Assembly (NCBI RefSeq): GCF_000520815.1
Contig: NZ_ASRY01000272.1
Span: forward strand, 1 to 64,000
Origin: Paenibacillus maysiensis
GTDB taxonomy: Bacteria > Bacillota > Bacilli > Paenibacillales > Paenibacillaceae
Direction: 5' to 3'
Length of the DNA stretch: 64,000 bases
The position numbers and the translations under genes were made by a program. Below the pieces are notes generated by a model. The model saw nothing but the letters and a program-made list of their open reading frames with translations. It was not told where the DNA came from and did not search any database. Each line of letters starts with the position of its first letter. Position 1 is the stretch's first letter. Of this stretch, positions 1 to 8,490 are shown piece after piece.

Positions 1-2050
1 CTGTTGGAGCCGAAGCCGCGGCCTGATCTGTACTTTTCAATTCCAAAATGTATTGCACCGACTCGCCGGGTCCCAATTTTTCTTCAAAATCGAGATTAGG
101 CGAAGCATTAAGTCCTGATAGGGAACGCCGTGCCTGGCTGTAGGTAGACCCGGCTCCGAAGCGCTCACCCGTGTACAAACCGGCCTTCGGCATCGTCACC
201 CGTACACGGATCGTCTGTGCTGTGGATTCGAAATTCACCAGATTCACCAGCAATTTGTCCGAGGTGGCGCCACTGCCAGCCAGCGGTTTCAGTTTGGAGG
301 TATCCACTGCACGGACATAGACCATCCTATCCTTTGTTTCCTCCGGATTCAGTACCATATAAGTCAAAGGTTTCCCGTGTGTGGCATAAGCCAGACTCAA
401 GCGTCTCATGATGTTTACACGGCTGTCCTGCCCTTGTCCGAACGGATAAATTTCCGTATTCGCCGGATTGTGATTTTGCAGGTCAAAGCCGGTTTTAAAC
501 AGCGTGTAGTCCTTATAGAAAGCAGCATGCTGGATAAACATATCGGCAAAACCGATCTGCGAACGCATAATCCGGTCGAACGCTGCTGCTTGTGGCTGAC
601 TGGCCCCGTACTCAGGGTTGTCTCGATGCGTATCGTTCGTACCAAACTCCGTATTCAGCATCTTCTTCTCCAGCCCGTTACTTGAACCGCCGAACGTTTT
701 CAGATTTTGAACAAAGCTGCCTCCGCCCTCTTCGTTATACGATTCGCCATAGGCATGTCCATTGGTCAGGTCAGTGACATCCTCCAGTTGCTTACGTTGT
801 GCCGGGTCCCGCTCCCATCCATCCGGATCGCCGCATTTGAGCGTACCTCCGGTTTGGTTTTTGCATGCCTTGGTTGAATAGGTCGGCCAGTAGGCCCAGC
901 CCGGCGCAACCGTTTTGAGATGCGGCGCCAATTGCTTACCTTCCGTATTCAGCCATTTGGCCACAGCCAAATTGACCGCTTTCGAGCGGTTAAACAATCC
1001 AGGTTCATTATCTACTTCGTAATATTGCAGGTATGAACCATATTTTTTTACATAATCGCGCAATTTCTGCTTGGCCGTCTCCGGCAGGGAGCCGTCTTTT
1101 TGCAGCTTGATATCGCCTGTATACAAATACAAAGCTGACGATTGCATATTATACTGCTTCAACGTTTGGTAGTAATCTCCCACGTCTGTGCAGGCCTTGT
1201 TTACATTACTGGCACAAGTGACTCTCATGACATTGCCGCTATACGCAATTCCCAGCCATTTGAGAACATATGGTAAATGTTTAACTGCACCCTCATCATA
1301 ATAAAATTCTTTATTATTGACATTCGTTCCGGTCAGTATATATTTACCGTGCATCGGCTCGGTCGCAGGTGAAGTTAACGTCTCCAAGCTCAAGTCATCC
1401 CAAGTCCACCACACATTTTTATCTTCAGTAGAGGAGCAGTATAGGCAGCGCGCTGTCTTTAGCTTGAGTACGTTAACACCGCTTTGCAATTGCTCTTTAG
1501 GTATATATAGCTCGTAATTGCTTTTGAAATTATATGCACTGCCTGTGCCGGCAACCCCGGCAATCTGAATGATGCCGGACAACTGATGATTTGAAAATAC
1601 AGCCATTTGAGGAACGGCTTTGCCCGCATCCAAAATCCGTACACGGAATATCATCCCGTTCGGAGGAACCTGATCGAGCTTGTACTGAAGTGACAGCTCA
1701 GGATTCATGGACGCATTTAGACCGGGAGGAATATCTCCACTGCTGAGCAATACCGGAGCCGCTGTACTTCCTGCTACGGACATCGCTGACGATGTTCCTT
1801 TAGCAGACGACTCGGTAGAGGCCGCAGAAATATTGACATTGTCCTTACCGACTACACCCTTAAATTCTGCTGAAGAGTCATCCCGCTGACCGAGCTTCCA
1901 TACCGGACTGGCCGCCGCTACTTTATCCGTCCTAAGTTCTTCACTCTTGGGAGGCGTATGAATAAACCAGGCGATCATCGCTATAGCTGCGACCCCCAGT
2001 AGCCCGGCCAATACTACTATATACCTTTGGGTCAACCATTTTTTCATCAT
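1..2050 (-). CDS. membrane-anchored glycoside hydrolase, clan GH-A-like (3' end cut by window)
   Basis: The frame is open from the ATG at 2050 to the window edge (about 683 codons, no stop), so the C-terminus is missing. The start follows a GGAGAGAGGG ribosome binding site. Residues about 8-28 form a hydrophobic helix after a basic N-terminus, suggesting a signal anchor. A beta-rich, Ser/Thr/Ala-rich region (about 45-215) precedes a TIM-barrel-like part. The motif EVDNEPGLFN puts a candidate acid/base Glu at 349, and MLNTEFGTND a candidate nucleophile Glu at 468. Two Glu about 120 residues apart, in N-E-P and T-E-F contexts, fit clan GH-A (GH5/GH39-like). The exact family and substrate are not recognised. 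It lies 49 bp downstream of the GH26 gene on the same strand, probably in one transcript, so the exopolysaccharide or a plant mannan are plausible substrates (inference). Confidence 0.6.
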   Translation of the reverse strand, partial: MMKKWLTQRYIVVLAGLLGVAAIAMIAWFIHTPPKSEELRTDKVAAASPVWKLGQRDDSSAEFKGVVGKDNVNISAASTESSAKGTSSAMSVAGSTAAPVLLSSGDIPPGLNASMNPELSLQYKLDQVPPNGMIFRVRILDAGKAVPQMAVFSNHQLSGIIQIAGVAGTGSAYNFKSNYELYIPKEQLQSGVNVLKLKTARCLYCSSTEDKNVWWTWDDLSLETLTSPATEPMHGKYILTGTNVNNKEFYYDEGAVKHLPYVLKWLGIAYSGNVMRVTCASNVNKACTDVGDYYQTLKQYNMQSSALYLYTGDIKLQKDGSLPETAKQKLRDYVKKYGSYLQYYEVDNEPGLFNRSKAVNLAVAKWLNTEGKQLAPHLKTVAPGWAYWPTYSTKACKNQTGGTLKCGDPDGWERDPAQRKQLEDVTDLTNGHAYGESYNEEGGGSFVQNLKTFGGSSNGLEKKMLNTEFGTNDTHRDNPEYGASQPQAAAFDRIMRSQIGFADMFIQHAAFYKDYTLFKTGFDLQNHNPANTEIYPFGQGQDSRVNIMRRLSLAYATHGKPLTYMVLNPEETKDRMVYVRAVDTSKLKPLAGSGATSDKLLVNLVNFESTAQTIRVRVTMPKAGLYTGERFGAGSTYSQARRSLSGLNASPNLDFEEKLGPGESVQYILELKSTDQAAASAPT

Positions 2051-2099
2051 TGTGTTCCACCCTCTCTCCTCAAATTTTTTGGCGGGGAAAGAGTATATA

Positions 2100-3692
2100 T
2101 CAAGGAAGAAACAAAGCGTTGCCGGGAATCACCGCTTTCGCTTCATGCTGACTTTCCCACATCAGACGTGCCATTGCATCGCCTGTTTCATCATAATATT
2201 CAACTTTCAGATCTGCTATTTTGCCTGCTTGCAAGGTAATGCTGCCCTTGCGTTCAGTCCAGCTTTGTTTGAACCAACTGTCAATAATCAGCTTGCCGTC
2301 TACCCATACACGAATACCATCATCGGATATCGTGGTAAACGTATAGGTCTCACTGTATTGCGGCTTGATTTTGCCCGTCCAGCGGACCGAGAACTGATTA
2401 GCCTTCACCTTGGGATCAGGCGAGGTGGCACGCCAGTTATAATCCAGCTTACTGTCTGTGCGAACCAAAACAGCGCTGCCGTCCAGATCCATGCTGTTAA
2501 AATATTCACCCCGCACCCCGTTCGCGTAGACCATATCCGGAACGGAAGGCGGGGCTGGTTTACTTACCACTGGCGGAGCCGGAGTTGGATCGTTTGGCCC
2601 CGTGTCCGGTACGGTCGGTAGCTCCGTGTCAGGTTGTTTCATCGCAGCTAACCCTTCTTTCACATCATCCCGCGTCAAGCTTGTCGAATCATTCATATAA
2701 TTCTGAATCTGATCCGTCGTGTTATTTTCGGTCAGCATCTTGCCCCAGGTCATGGAATACACCCATTTAGGCTGAGCCTGCATCACCTCGGGACTGGGCA
2801 CCTCACCGTGTTCCCCAATGGCAATCGGCTTATTCCGTGCCAATCCGAGCAGTCCTTCGTAATGGCTTTGCTTAAAATCATTGTTGTAGATGTCTACAGC
2901 CAAAATATCCACTTTGTCATCCCCCGGATATTTCGGGGTATATGGGAAGGTGTACGAATTAGGCGCATTCGGACTCCATACCCACAGCAGATTGTTCAGT
3001 TGATGCGTGTTTACAAAACGGTCATACATGATATTCCATAGCTGATTGAAATTGTTTTTGTTTCCCCACCAGAACCAGTCGCCGTTCATCTCGTGGTAAG
3101 GTCTCCATAATACCGGAACGCCCGCATCACGAAGCTGCTTTAACGATACAGCGACCTTATCCAGATCGGCAATGAGAAGATTATACTGCGTAGTACCCGG
3201 CGTCACGTATTTATTGAACTCCGCCTGGCTTACTTTCGCCTGCACATTGGCCCAAGTCAGTGGCTTACCCGGCAACGGTTCATGATAAGTCATCGTAACC
3301 ATGCCGCCAGCTCTACTCCAACGTATGGCGCTATCGACGACATTTTTACGTTGTGCTGCCTCCGTAGCGGCGGACTGGCCGGAGATGGCTCCCATCTCGT
3401 AGCCATGTACACCAGCATACGCCTGACTGATTTTTTGGACCTTGTTGCTTAATTCATCCGGACTTTCCAAATAATCATGTTGACCCGTGACCATTTTTTT
3501 CCCCGAGATGCTGATCAAATAGCTGTATAGTTCACGGGTCTCAGCAGAAGCGTCCGAATTAACAGGCTGTAATGTGGCAGCATTCGCCACGGACAGAGAT
3601 TCACCAAAACCGACGGGCAACAAAGAAAAAAGCATAACAACGGGGAGTACACTGCGTATCCATCGATTCACAGGAGTAAAATAGGGGCTCAC
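2100..3692 (-). CDS. secreted GH26 beta-mannanase-like enzyme with C-terminal PA14 domain
   Basis: A 530-residue exoenzyme expected to hydrolyse beta-1,4-mannan-type chains. A signal peptide (about 1-38, ending SLSVANA) precedes a GH26 barrel (about 45-345). The motif WRPYHEMNG carries the acid/base Glu201 and IAIGEHGEV the nucleophile Glu294, both typical of GH26. A Pro/Thr-rich linker (about 357-386) leads to a PA14-type beta domain (about 390-530) that probably binds carbohydrate. I chose the GTG at 3692, with AAGGAAG seven bases upstream, over the upstream ATG at 3731, because the latter lies inside a c-di-GMP riboswitch and would add a non-signal N-terminus. The gene sits after manC but has its own promoter and riboswitch. 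It may trim, release or remodel the mannose-containing exopolysaccharide, or act on plant mannan; the sequence does not decide. Confidence 0.88.
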   Translation of the reverse strand: MSPYFTPVNRWIRSVLPVVMLFSLLPVGFGESLSVANAATLQPVNSDASAETRELYSYLISISGKKMVTGQHDYLESPDELSNKVQKISQAYAGVHGYEMGAISGQSAATEAAQRKNVVDSAIRWSRAGGMVTMTYHEPLPGKPLTWANVQAKVSQAEFNKYVTPGTTQYNLLIADLDKVAVSLKQLRDAGVPVLWRPYHEMNGDWFWWGNKNNFNQLWNIMYDRFVNTHQLNNLLWVWSPNAPNSYTFPYTPKYPGDDKVDILAVDIYNNDFKQSHYEGLLGLARNKPIAIGEHGEVPSPEVMQAQPKWVYSMTWGKMLTENNTTDQIQNYMNDSTSLTRDDVKEGLAAMKQPDTELPTVPDTGPNDPTPAPPVVSKPAPPSVPDMVYANGVRGEYFNSMDLDGSAVLVRTDSKLDYNWRATSPDPKVKANQFSVRWTGKIKPQYSETYTFTTISDDGIRVWVDGKLIIDSWFKQSWTERKGSITLQAGKIADLKVEYYDETGDAMARLMWESQHEAKAVIPGNALFLP

Positions 3693-3696
3693 TCTC

Positions 3697-3785
3697 GCTC
3701 TTCCTTTCGGTAGCCAGGCTGCCATCCTCACGGAAGGCCCTTTAGCTTTGCGTACCTGCCTTTCAACAGGGCTGCGTTTATCGTG
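3697..3785 (-). ncRNA. cyclic-di-GMP-I (GEMM) riboswitch
   Basis: On the minus strand the leader shows the class I c-di-GMP aptamer hallmarks in order: a hairpin capped by a GAAA tetraloop (CCUGUU-GAAA-GGCAGG), the conserved ACGCAAAGC, GGGCCU, and then AUGGCAGCCUGGCUACCGAA, which resembles the GEMM 3' consensus. The 3' strand runs directly into the AAGGAAG ribosome binding site of the GH26 gene, so ligand binding could change translation (inference). No Rho-independent terminator is evident between aptamer and gene, which favours translational control. Boundaries are approximate. Confidence 0.82.
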
Positions 3786-3814
3786 GAAGGAGTTTGGATT
3801 CCTTCTTACCCTAA

Positions 3815-3841
3815 GTATCGACTTTTTTTTACCAAAATTTA
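3815..3841 (-). promoter_or_regulatory. sigma-D (sigma-28)-like promoter of the riboswitch/GH26 transcript
   Basis: The minus strand reads TAAATTTT, 11 bases, GTCGATAC. The flagellar sigma consensus is TAAAGTTT-N11-GCCGATAA in enterics, or TAAA-N15-GCCGATAT in Bacillus. The match is 7 of 8 at -35 and about 6 of 8 at -10, with exact spacing. It lies about 30 bases upstream of the aptamer, the right place for its transcription start. Confidence 0.6.
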
Positions 3842-3895
3842 ATAGGTCATGTTCATGAATTTACAGATTTTTGCGTATTTTCGACAGTTCGGGCT

Positions 3896-3944
3896 AAAAA
3901 ACTTCATAAATGAGTCTTTTTCATCTTTACGAAATATTTATGAA
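3896..3944 (-). terminator. AT-rich terminator at the end of manC
   Basis: The minus strand has TTCATAAAT and ATTTATGAA arms (9 bp) followed by GTTTTTT. The stem begins within the last manC codons. It would separate manC from the GH26 unit; the stem is AT-rich, so read-through is possible. Confidence 0.5.
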
Positions 3945-5314
3945 ATAAACTGGTGACGGGAAATTTCATCCCAATCCATGCAAAAGCGGACAATATCCTC
4001 TTCGACCAGCTCAGAACCTGTCTGTACCTCGATCAATTCCACATCGGTCACGGCCAAAATGCTATGCTTCGTCCCTTCTGGAATGCGAACCACATCACCA
4101 GCCTTCACCTTGTGCAGCTTTTCATTCAAAATAATTTCCGCTTCACCGCTAATAATGGTCCAAATTTCACTCCGTTTGAAATGAAGTTGGTAGCTGATAT
4201 TTTTCCCTTGCAGCACACGGATTCGCTTGGTCAATACCTCGTTGCCCTCGTCATACTTCACATAATCCACTACCCGATAATGTCCCCAACGGCGCTCTTC
4301 GTACATTGGACGCTGATTGTGTGCTTTGAGCACTTCCTTGATGCGCGGACTTTCTGCCTTATTAGTCACAAGGATGCCATCCGGGCTGGCAGCTACGATC
4401 AGATCATTCGTTCCAATAATCGCCACGGGAATGTCCAGTTCATTGATGAGGCTCGTATTGACACAATCCTCTGTTACTACACCTCTGCCCACTTGCTGAT
4501 GGGACATTTCTTCTGTCAAGGTGTTCCAGGTACCCAGGTCCTTCCAGAAGCCATCATACGGAAGAACAACGATATCCTTCTCCTTCTCGACTACCGCGTA
4601 GTCAAAGCTGATTTTTTCCAGAGAAGAATATTGCTTTTGCATTTCTTCATAGTTCAGCGGCAATCCTTTAGATGTCAAAATATCAAGCAAATAACCTAAT
4701 TTGAATGCAAAAACCCCGCAGTTCCATAGAGCATTGCGTTCAATCAGACGCTCCGCCTGCTCCCGGTCGGGTTTCTCTTGAAAATGGCTCACTTCACGGT
4801 AGCCTGTGCTACCTTGTGTGGCATCGTTTTTCGGTATAATGTAACCGTATTTCTCAGAAGGATAAGAAGGGACAACCCCGATTAACGCAAGCTTTCCTTC
4901 ACTCTCCTGGAGAGTATGCTCCAACTGGGCGACGGTAGCAAAGAAAGCATCCTCTACATAGGGGTCTACCGGCAATATAGCAACAATTTCATCCGGCGAA
5001 ACACCAACGATGGAATATAGATAGGTCGCTGTCAACGCAATGGCGGGAAAGGTATCTCTTCGTTCCGGCTCAACAATGATGCGCGTATCCTGCCCAACCT
5101 GACTCTGAATCATTTCGACCTGAGCTCTCCCTGTTGCAATGAACGAGGATTCAGACAAGCCGTTATCCCCCAGTTGTCTCCACACCCGTTGCACCATGGA
5201 TTCCGAATTCCCCTCCGGACTCTCCAGTACCTTCAAAAATTGTTTGGAACGGGAATCGTTGGACAAAGGCCATAATCTTTTACCGGAACCACCAGACAAA
5301 AGTACGAGCTTCAT
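3938..5314 (-). CDS. manC: mannose-1-phosphate guanylyltransferase / mannose-6-phosphate isomerase (type II)
   Basis: Makes GDP-mannose from mannose-1-phosphate and GTP for mannosyl transfer in the exopolysaccharide. The 458-residue product begins with the nucleotidyltransferase signature LLSGGSGKRLWPLS (about 4-17), has the FQEKPDREQAE motif mid-domain, and ends in a cupin domain of the type II phosphomannose isomerase family (RRWGHYRVVDY, then HFKRSEIW, about residues 340-455). The longer open frame upstream (to 5464) comes from a palindromic leader; the ATG at 5314 starts the conserved fold and has GAGAGG/GTGGAGAG upstream, so it is preferred. It is the last biosynthetic gene of the cluster on this strand and is preceded by an unusually long structured spacer after ugd. 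Confidence 0.93.
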   Translation of the reverse strand: MKLVLLSGGSGKRLWPLSNDSRSKQFLKVLESPEGNSESMVQRVWRQLGDNGLSESSFIATGRAQVEMIQSQVGQDTRIIVEPERRDTFPAIALTATYLYSIVGVSPDEIVAILPVDPYVEDAFFATVAQLEHTLQESEGKLALIGVVPSYPSEKYGYIIPKNDATQGSTGYREVSHFQEKPDREQAERLIERNALWNCGVFAFKLGYLLDILTSKGLPLNYEEMQKQYSSLEKISFDYAVVEKEKDIVVLPYDGFWKDLGTWNTLTEEMSHQQVGRGVVTEDCVNTSLINELDIPVAIIGTNDLIVAASPDGILVTNKAESPRIKEVLKAHNQRPMYEERRWGHYRVVDYVKYDEGNEVLTKRIRVLQGKNISYQLHFKRSEIWTIISGEAEIILNEKLHKVKAGDVVRIPEGTKHSILAVTDVELIEVQTGSELVEEDIVRFCMDWDEISRHQFIS

Positions 5315-5345
5315 AACTCTCCACTTCCTCTCTAATTTGGGTAGG

Positions 5346-5533
5346 TGATCGGATGATGCACGGTTGAGTAGCCCGCTACGGGATGGATTTGATCTTACGA
5401 TCGCTGTTGGACCGGGATTCACTCGATTATATAAAATCGTATAAAGGTTTGAATCCCGGTCCAAAGGCGAACGCTCCGCTTCTACAGATTCAAATCCATC
5501 CCTGCGCTACTCAAATATGCATCATGCCGATCA
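5346..5533 (-). repeat. long imperfect hairpin in the manC leader
   Basis: Outer arms TGATCGGATGATGCA and TGCATCATGCCGATCA pair apart from one inserted base. Middle arms share TTGAGTAGC and GGGATGGATTTGA with their complements. Inner arms share TTGGACCGGGATTCA, and the core is CGATTATATAAAATCG. The structure ends 31 bases upstream of the manC start, so it would fold in the manC mRNA leader. Confidence 0.7.
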
Positions 5534-5765
5534 TACCGTGTATTGCAAAAGGCACGACCGGACATGATTAGTCCGGTCAGCCTGTAAAGACGCGCGTGCA
5601 CTCGCGCTTGCCTGCCGTGCTTGCAGGCTTCAAGTAATCAGAACACCACTCAGAAATTGCCTTCGGCAACCGCAATGGCGTCCTTGCTCAGAAGGAGCAG
5701 CATAGCGCAATCACATGGCAGCCTTGCTCCGCAGGAGCGGTGCGGCGCAGCCGCATGGCGCCTTA

Positions 5766-5803
5766 ATCCGAAGGAGCGGCTTCACTGAGCTGCTCCTTCG
5801 GAT
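5766..5803. repeat. perfect 12-bp stem hairpin
   Basis: ATCCGAAGGAGC is complementary to GCTCCTTCGGAT with a 14-base loop. Neither side has a clear T-run, so it is not an obvious intrinsic terminator. It may stabilise mRNA ends or be part of a repeat element. Confidence 0.6.
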
Positions 5804-5879
5804 ACGCCCTTCCTACCTCCCCCCCTATAAGGTGGGGGTTAAAAATTGTGACTCCATGCGGTAAAAGTTAGCGGAGCGG

Positions 5880-5992
5880 GCAGAATTGTTCTGAAGAAGC
5901 GGAGCGTTTGCCTTTACCCCCGGATTTTAACCTTTGAATGTTTTACCCAATCCAAAAATCCGGGGGTAACAGCAATCGGAAGAACAATCTGC
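5880..5992. repeat. nested inverted repeat downstream of ugd
   Basis: Outer arms GCAGAATTGTTCT and AGAACAATCTGC enclose inner arms TTACCCCCGGATTTT (5914-5928) and AAAATCCGGGGGTAA (5955-5969), the latter a perfect 15-bp pair. It lies 36 bases after the ugd stop codon and could act as a mobile palindromic element, a transcription pause or an mRNA stabiliser. Confidence 0.65.
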
Positions 5993-6027
5993 ACGCGCAG
6001 CGCCTCCAACACCACCACAGTCACTTT

Positions 6028-7356
6028 TTAAGCTTCAACCTTATCTCTGTTCCACCCACTCATCCGCGGACGACCTACAGAGTAGTATTCCAGCCCGGAG
6101 CCTTGAATCTGCTCCTCCGTAAATACGTTACGACCGTCAATCAGGACTGGCTTGTGCAGAATGGAAGCCAATTGTACGAGATTGACGTTTTTGAACTCTT
6201 CCCAATCGGTCAGCAGGCAGACCGCGTCGCTTCCTTCGGCGGCTTGCTGCGGGGAGGAGCACCATACAATATTCGGGTGATCCACGCGCTCCTTGAATTT
6301 TTCCATCGCAATCGGATCATACAGCTTCACAATAGCGCCTGCCTGGATCAGCGTTTCGATGATTTCCAGTGCCGGAGCCTCGCGGATATCGTCTGTATTC
6401 GGCTTGAAGGCCAAGCCCCAAATGCCAATCGGCACGCCATGCAGTTGACCCAGCGATTCGCGCAGCTTGGATACGATCATGAAACGCTGGTCGGTGTTCA
6501 CCTCGACCACCGATTTTAACAGCTTAAATTCATAGTCTACATTGCCCGCAATTTGGATGAGCGCATTCGTGTCCTTCGGGAAGCAAGAGCCCCCGTACCC
6601 GATCCCTGCTTGCAGGAAAGAGGACCCGATTCGTTTGTCCATCCCCATACCGTCAGCCACACAAGTGACATCCGCGCCCACCTTTTCGCAAATATTGGCG
6701 ATTTCGTTGATAAACGAAATTTTGGTCGCCAGAAATGCATTGGATGCGTATTTGATCATCTCGGCACTGCGGATATCCGTCACATAAATGTTATCCGTGA
6801 ACACCTGATGCAACGTAACCATCGTTTCACGCAACCCCGTGTTGTCCAAACCGATAATGATGCGATCCGGATAGAGTGTATCATTGATGGCAGAGCCTTC
6901 TCTCAAAAATTCCGGAGCGGATACGATATCGAAGGACAAACTCGTATGACGAGCCAGCACTTCCTTGATCTTTTCGTTCGTTCCGACAGGGACCGTGCTC
7001 TTGGTCATAATAATTTTATACCCGTTCATGGCCTTCCCGACATCAGCAGTCGCCTGCTCAATATAGGACAGATTCGCTTCACCGTTAGCCAGAGAAGGCG
7101 TACCTACCGCCAAAATAACGATATCCGAGCGTCGAACCGCGTCAGCCAAATCCGAAGTAAACTCCAAACGACCCGCTTCCAGATTTAACGCGATCAATTC
7201 CTCAATGCCAGGTTCATAAATAGGAGATTCCGCCCGGTTCAGCATGTCGATTTTGTGCTGCTCCAGATCGACACAAATCACCTCATTACCTTTATGTGCA
7301 AAACACACGCCCGAAACGAGCCCAACGTATCCAGTACCGATTACAGCCAGCTTCAT
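6028..7356 (-). CDS. ugd: UDP-glucose 6-dehydrogenase
   Basis: Oxidises UDP-glucose to UDP-glucuronate with two NAD+, giving the acidic sugar of the exopolysaccharide. The N-terminal Rossmann motif KLAVIGTGYVGLVSG, the central segment with GGSCFPKD and the catalytic Cys258, and the C-terminal UDP-binding domain are all present in the family's usual length (442 aa). Two in-frame ATGs exist. The one at 7365 directly abuts the AAAGGAGG site, whereas the one at 7356 has about nine bases of spacing, so 7356 is preferred. The ribosome binding site lies in the last codons of the upstream GT gene, indicating translational coupling. Corresponds by position to ugdH1 of the paenan cluster (recalled, unverified). 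Confidence 0.95.
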   Translation of the reverse strand: MKLAVIGTGYVGLVSGVCFAHKGNEVICVDLEQHKIDMLNRAESPIYEPGIEELIALNLEAGRLEFTSDLADAVRRSDIVILAVGTPSLANGEANLSYIEQATADVGKAMNGYKIIMTKSTVPVGTNEKIKEVLARHTSLSFDIVSAPEFLREGSAINDTLYPDRIIIGLDNTGLRETMVTLHQVFTDNIYVTDIRSAEMIKYASNAFLATKISFINEIANICEKVGADVTCVADGMGMDKRIGSSFLQAGIGYGGSCFPKDTNALIQIAGNVDYEFKLLKSVVEVNTDQRFMIVSKLRESLGQLHGVPIGIWGLAFKPNTDDIREAPALEIIETLIQAGAIVKLYDPIAMEKFKERVDHPNIVWCSSPQQAAEGSDAVCLLTDWEEFKNVNLVQLASILHKPVLIDGRNVFTEEQIQGSGLEYYSVGRPRMSGWNRDKVEA

Positions 7357-7361
7357 ACCGT

Positions 7362-8462
7362 TCATCCTCCTTTTAGAAAGTTCACATAGGCTTGCTCTAC
7401 ATACTTTTTGAAATGATCCTTGAACGTATCTTCATCAAATTTGCGTGCATGGCTAATGATTCCGTCCACATCCCATGCATGCTGCTCGACCTTGGCGACC
7501 GCCTCCAGCACATCCTCTACCTGATGTTTGCGGAAAAATACACCATTCACATGAGGAACGATGGTATCCAGCGCTCCCCCGCCCTGATAAGCGATAACAG
7601 GCCGTCCGGCTGCGTTCGCCTCCAGAGGCGTGATACCGAAGTCCTCTTCCCCCGGAAAAACGAGCGCCCGGCATTCTGCCATCAGCTTGTTGACCTCTTC
7701 GTCTTCAAGTCTGCCAAGAAACTCAATGTTCGGAGAGGCCATGCCTTCCAGTCTTTTACGATCCGGTCCTTCACCGACAATGCGCAGCTTGAGACCATTG
7801 CGCTTGAATGCCTCAATCGCCAGGTCAACGCGCTTGTAGGACACTAACCGGGATACGATTAGGTAATAGTCACCAATGCTTGTAGCACGTTGGAAACGGG
7901 ATGTATTAACAGGAGGGAAAATGACATCCGACTCCCGTTGGTAATAGTGCAGAATTCTCCGTTGGACGACGGAAGAATTGGCGACAAACTGGTTTACGTT
8001 GCGAGAAGTTTTGGCATCCCATGTTTTCAACCGATTCATGTAAAGCTTTAGCATGCTTTTGAGCAGGTTGGATTTGGACTGCCGGGCCATATATGTATCG
8101 TAATCCCAGGCAAACCGCATCGGTGTGTGACAATAACAAATGTGAAACGTATGTTTAGGTACCTGGATGCTTTTCATAAACGCGCTGCTGGAGCTTAAAA
8201 CAATGTCGAAATCCCTAAAGTCGAAATCACGGATAGCGATGGGGTACAGCGGCAGCACTCCTTTGAAATTGGCCTTCACTCCAGGGATGTTTTGTAGCCA
8301 GGTGGCTCTTATGTCTGCATCCTTCAAGTTGTTCGACAGGCGGTCGTCGCTGAACACCGTTGTGAAGATTGGAGCCTCCGGATACATATCGTGGAATACC
8401 TCTACCACCCTTTCCGCTCCGCCCATTTGGATTAAGTAATCGTGTGCTATCGCTATTTTCAT
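7362..8462 (-). CDS. glycosyltransferase family 4 (exopolysaccharide)
   Basis: A cytoplasmic GT-B enzyme that would add one sugar to the lipid-linked repeat unit. The N-terminal IAIAHDYLIQMGGAERVVE is a common GT4 opening with a glycine-rich acceptor loop. The C-terminal half has the nucleotide-sugar site GEEDFGITPLEANAAGRPV with the E-x7-E pattern of retaining GT4 enzymes. ATG 8462 is preferred over 8471 because AAAGG abuts the first ATG and is nine bases from the second. It overlaps ugd by a few bases if ugd starts at 7365. Position corresponds to pepL in the recalled paenan order. The donor and linkage cannot be read from sequence. Confidence 0.88.
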   Translation of the reverse strand: MKIAIAHDYLIQMGGAERVVEVFHDMYPEAPIFTTVFSDDRLSNNLKDADIRATWLQNIPGVKANFKGVLPLYPIAIRDFDFRDFDIVLSSSSAFMKSIQVPKHTFHICYCHTPMRFAWDYDTYMARQSKSNLLKSMLKLYMNRLKTWDAKTSRNVNQFVANSSVVQRRILHYYQRESDVIFPPVNTSRFQRATSIGDYYLIVSRLVSYKRVDLAIEAFKRNGLKLRIVGEGPDRKRLEGMASPNIEFLGRLEDEEVNKLMAECRALVFPGEEDFGITPLEANAAGRPVIAYQGGGALDTIVPHVNGVFFRKHQVEDVLEAVAKVEQHAWDVDGIISHARKFDEDTFKDHFKKYVEQAYVNFLKGG

Positions 8463-8490
8463 CTGAATCATCCTTTAACGCGAATGTCGG

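Larger units (their letters stand above)
5315..6027. repeat. palindrome-rich non-coding spacer between ugd and manC
   Basis: About 0.7 kb with no convincing gene inside an otherwise tightly packed operon. It holds several hairpins: a 188-base imperfect inverted repeat (5346-5533), GACCGGAC/GTCCGGTC (5556-5578), a perfect 12-bp stem ATCCGAAGGAGC (5766-5803), and a nested pair (5880-5992). The 16-base word AAGCGGAGCGTTTGCC at 5898 recurs inverted with one mismatch at 5466, linking two of the hairpins. This looks like a cluster of dispersed intergenic palindromic elements rather than a gene. Confidence 0.7.

Noticed and set aside
217-1889. Small plus-strand and minus-strand frames over the first 2 kb
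   Set aside because: They lie inside the continuous minus-strand glycoside hydrolase frame and have no ribosome binding sites or recognisable products.
2100-3731. Longer start of the GH26 gene at 3731
   Set aside because: The extra codons lie inside the c-di-GMP aptamer and place charged residues before the signal peptide; the GTG at 3692 has a well-spaced ribosome binding site.
5938-6519. Plus-strand frame of 193 residues over the ugd gene end
   Set aside because: It is antisense to ugd and begins in the palindromic spacer; no family features.
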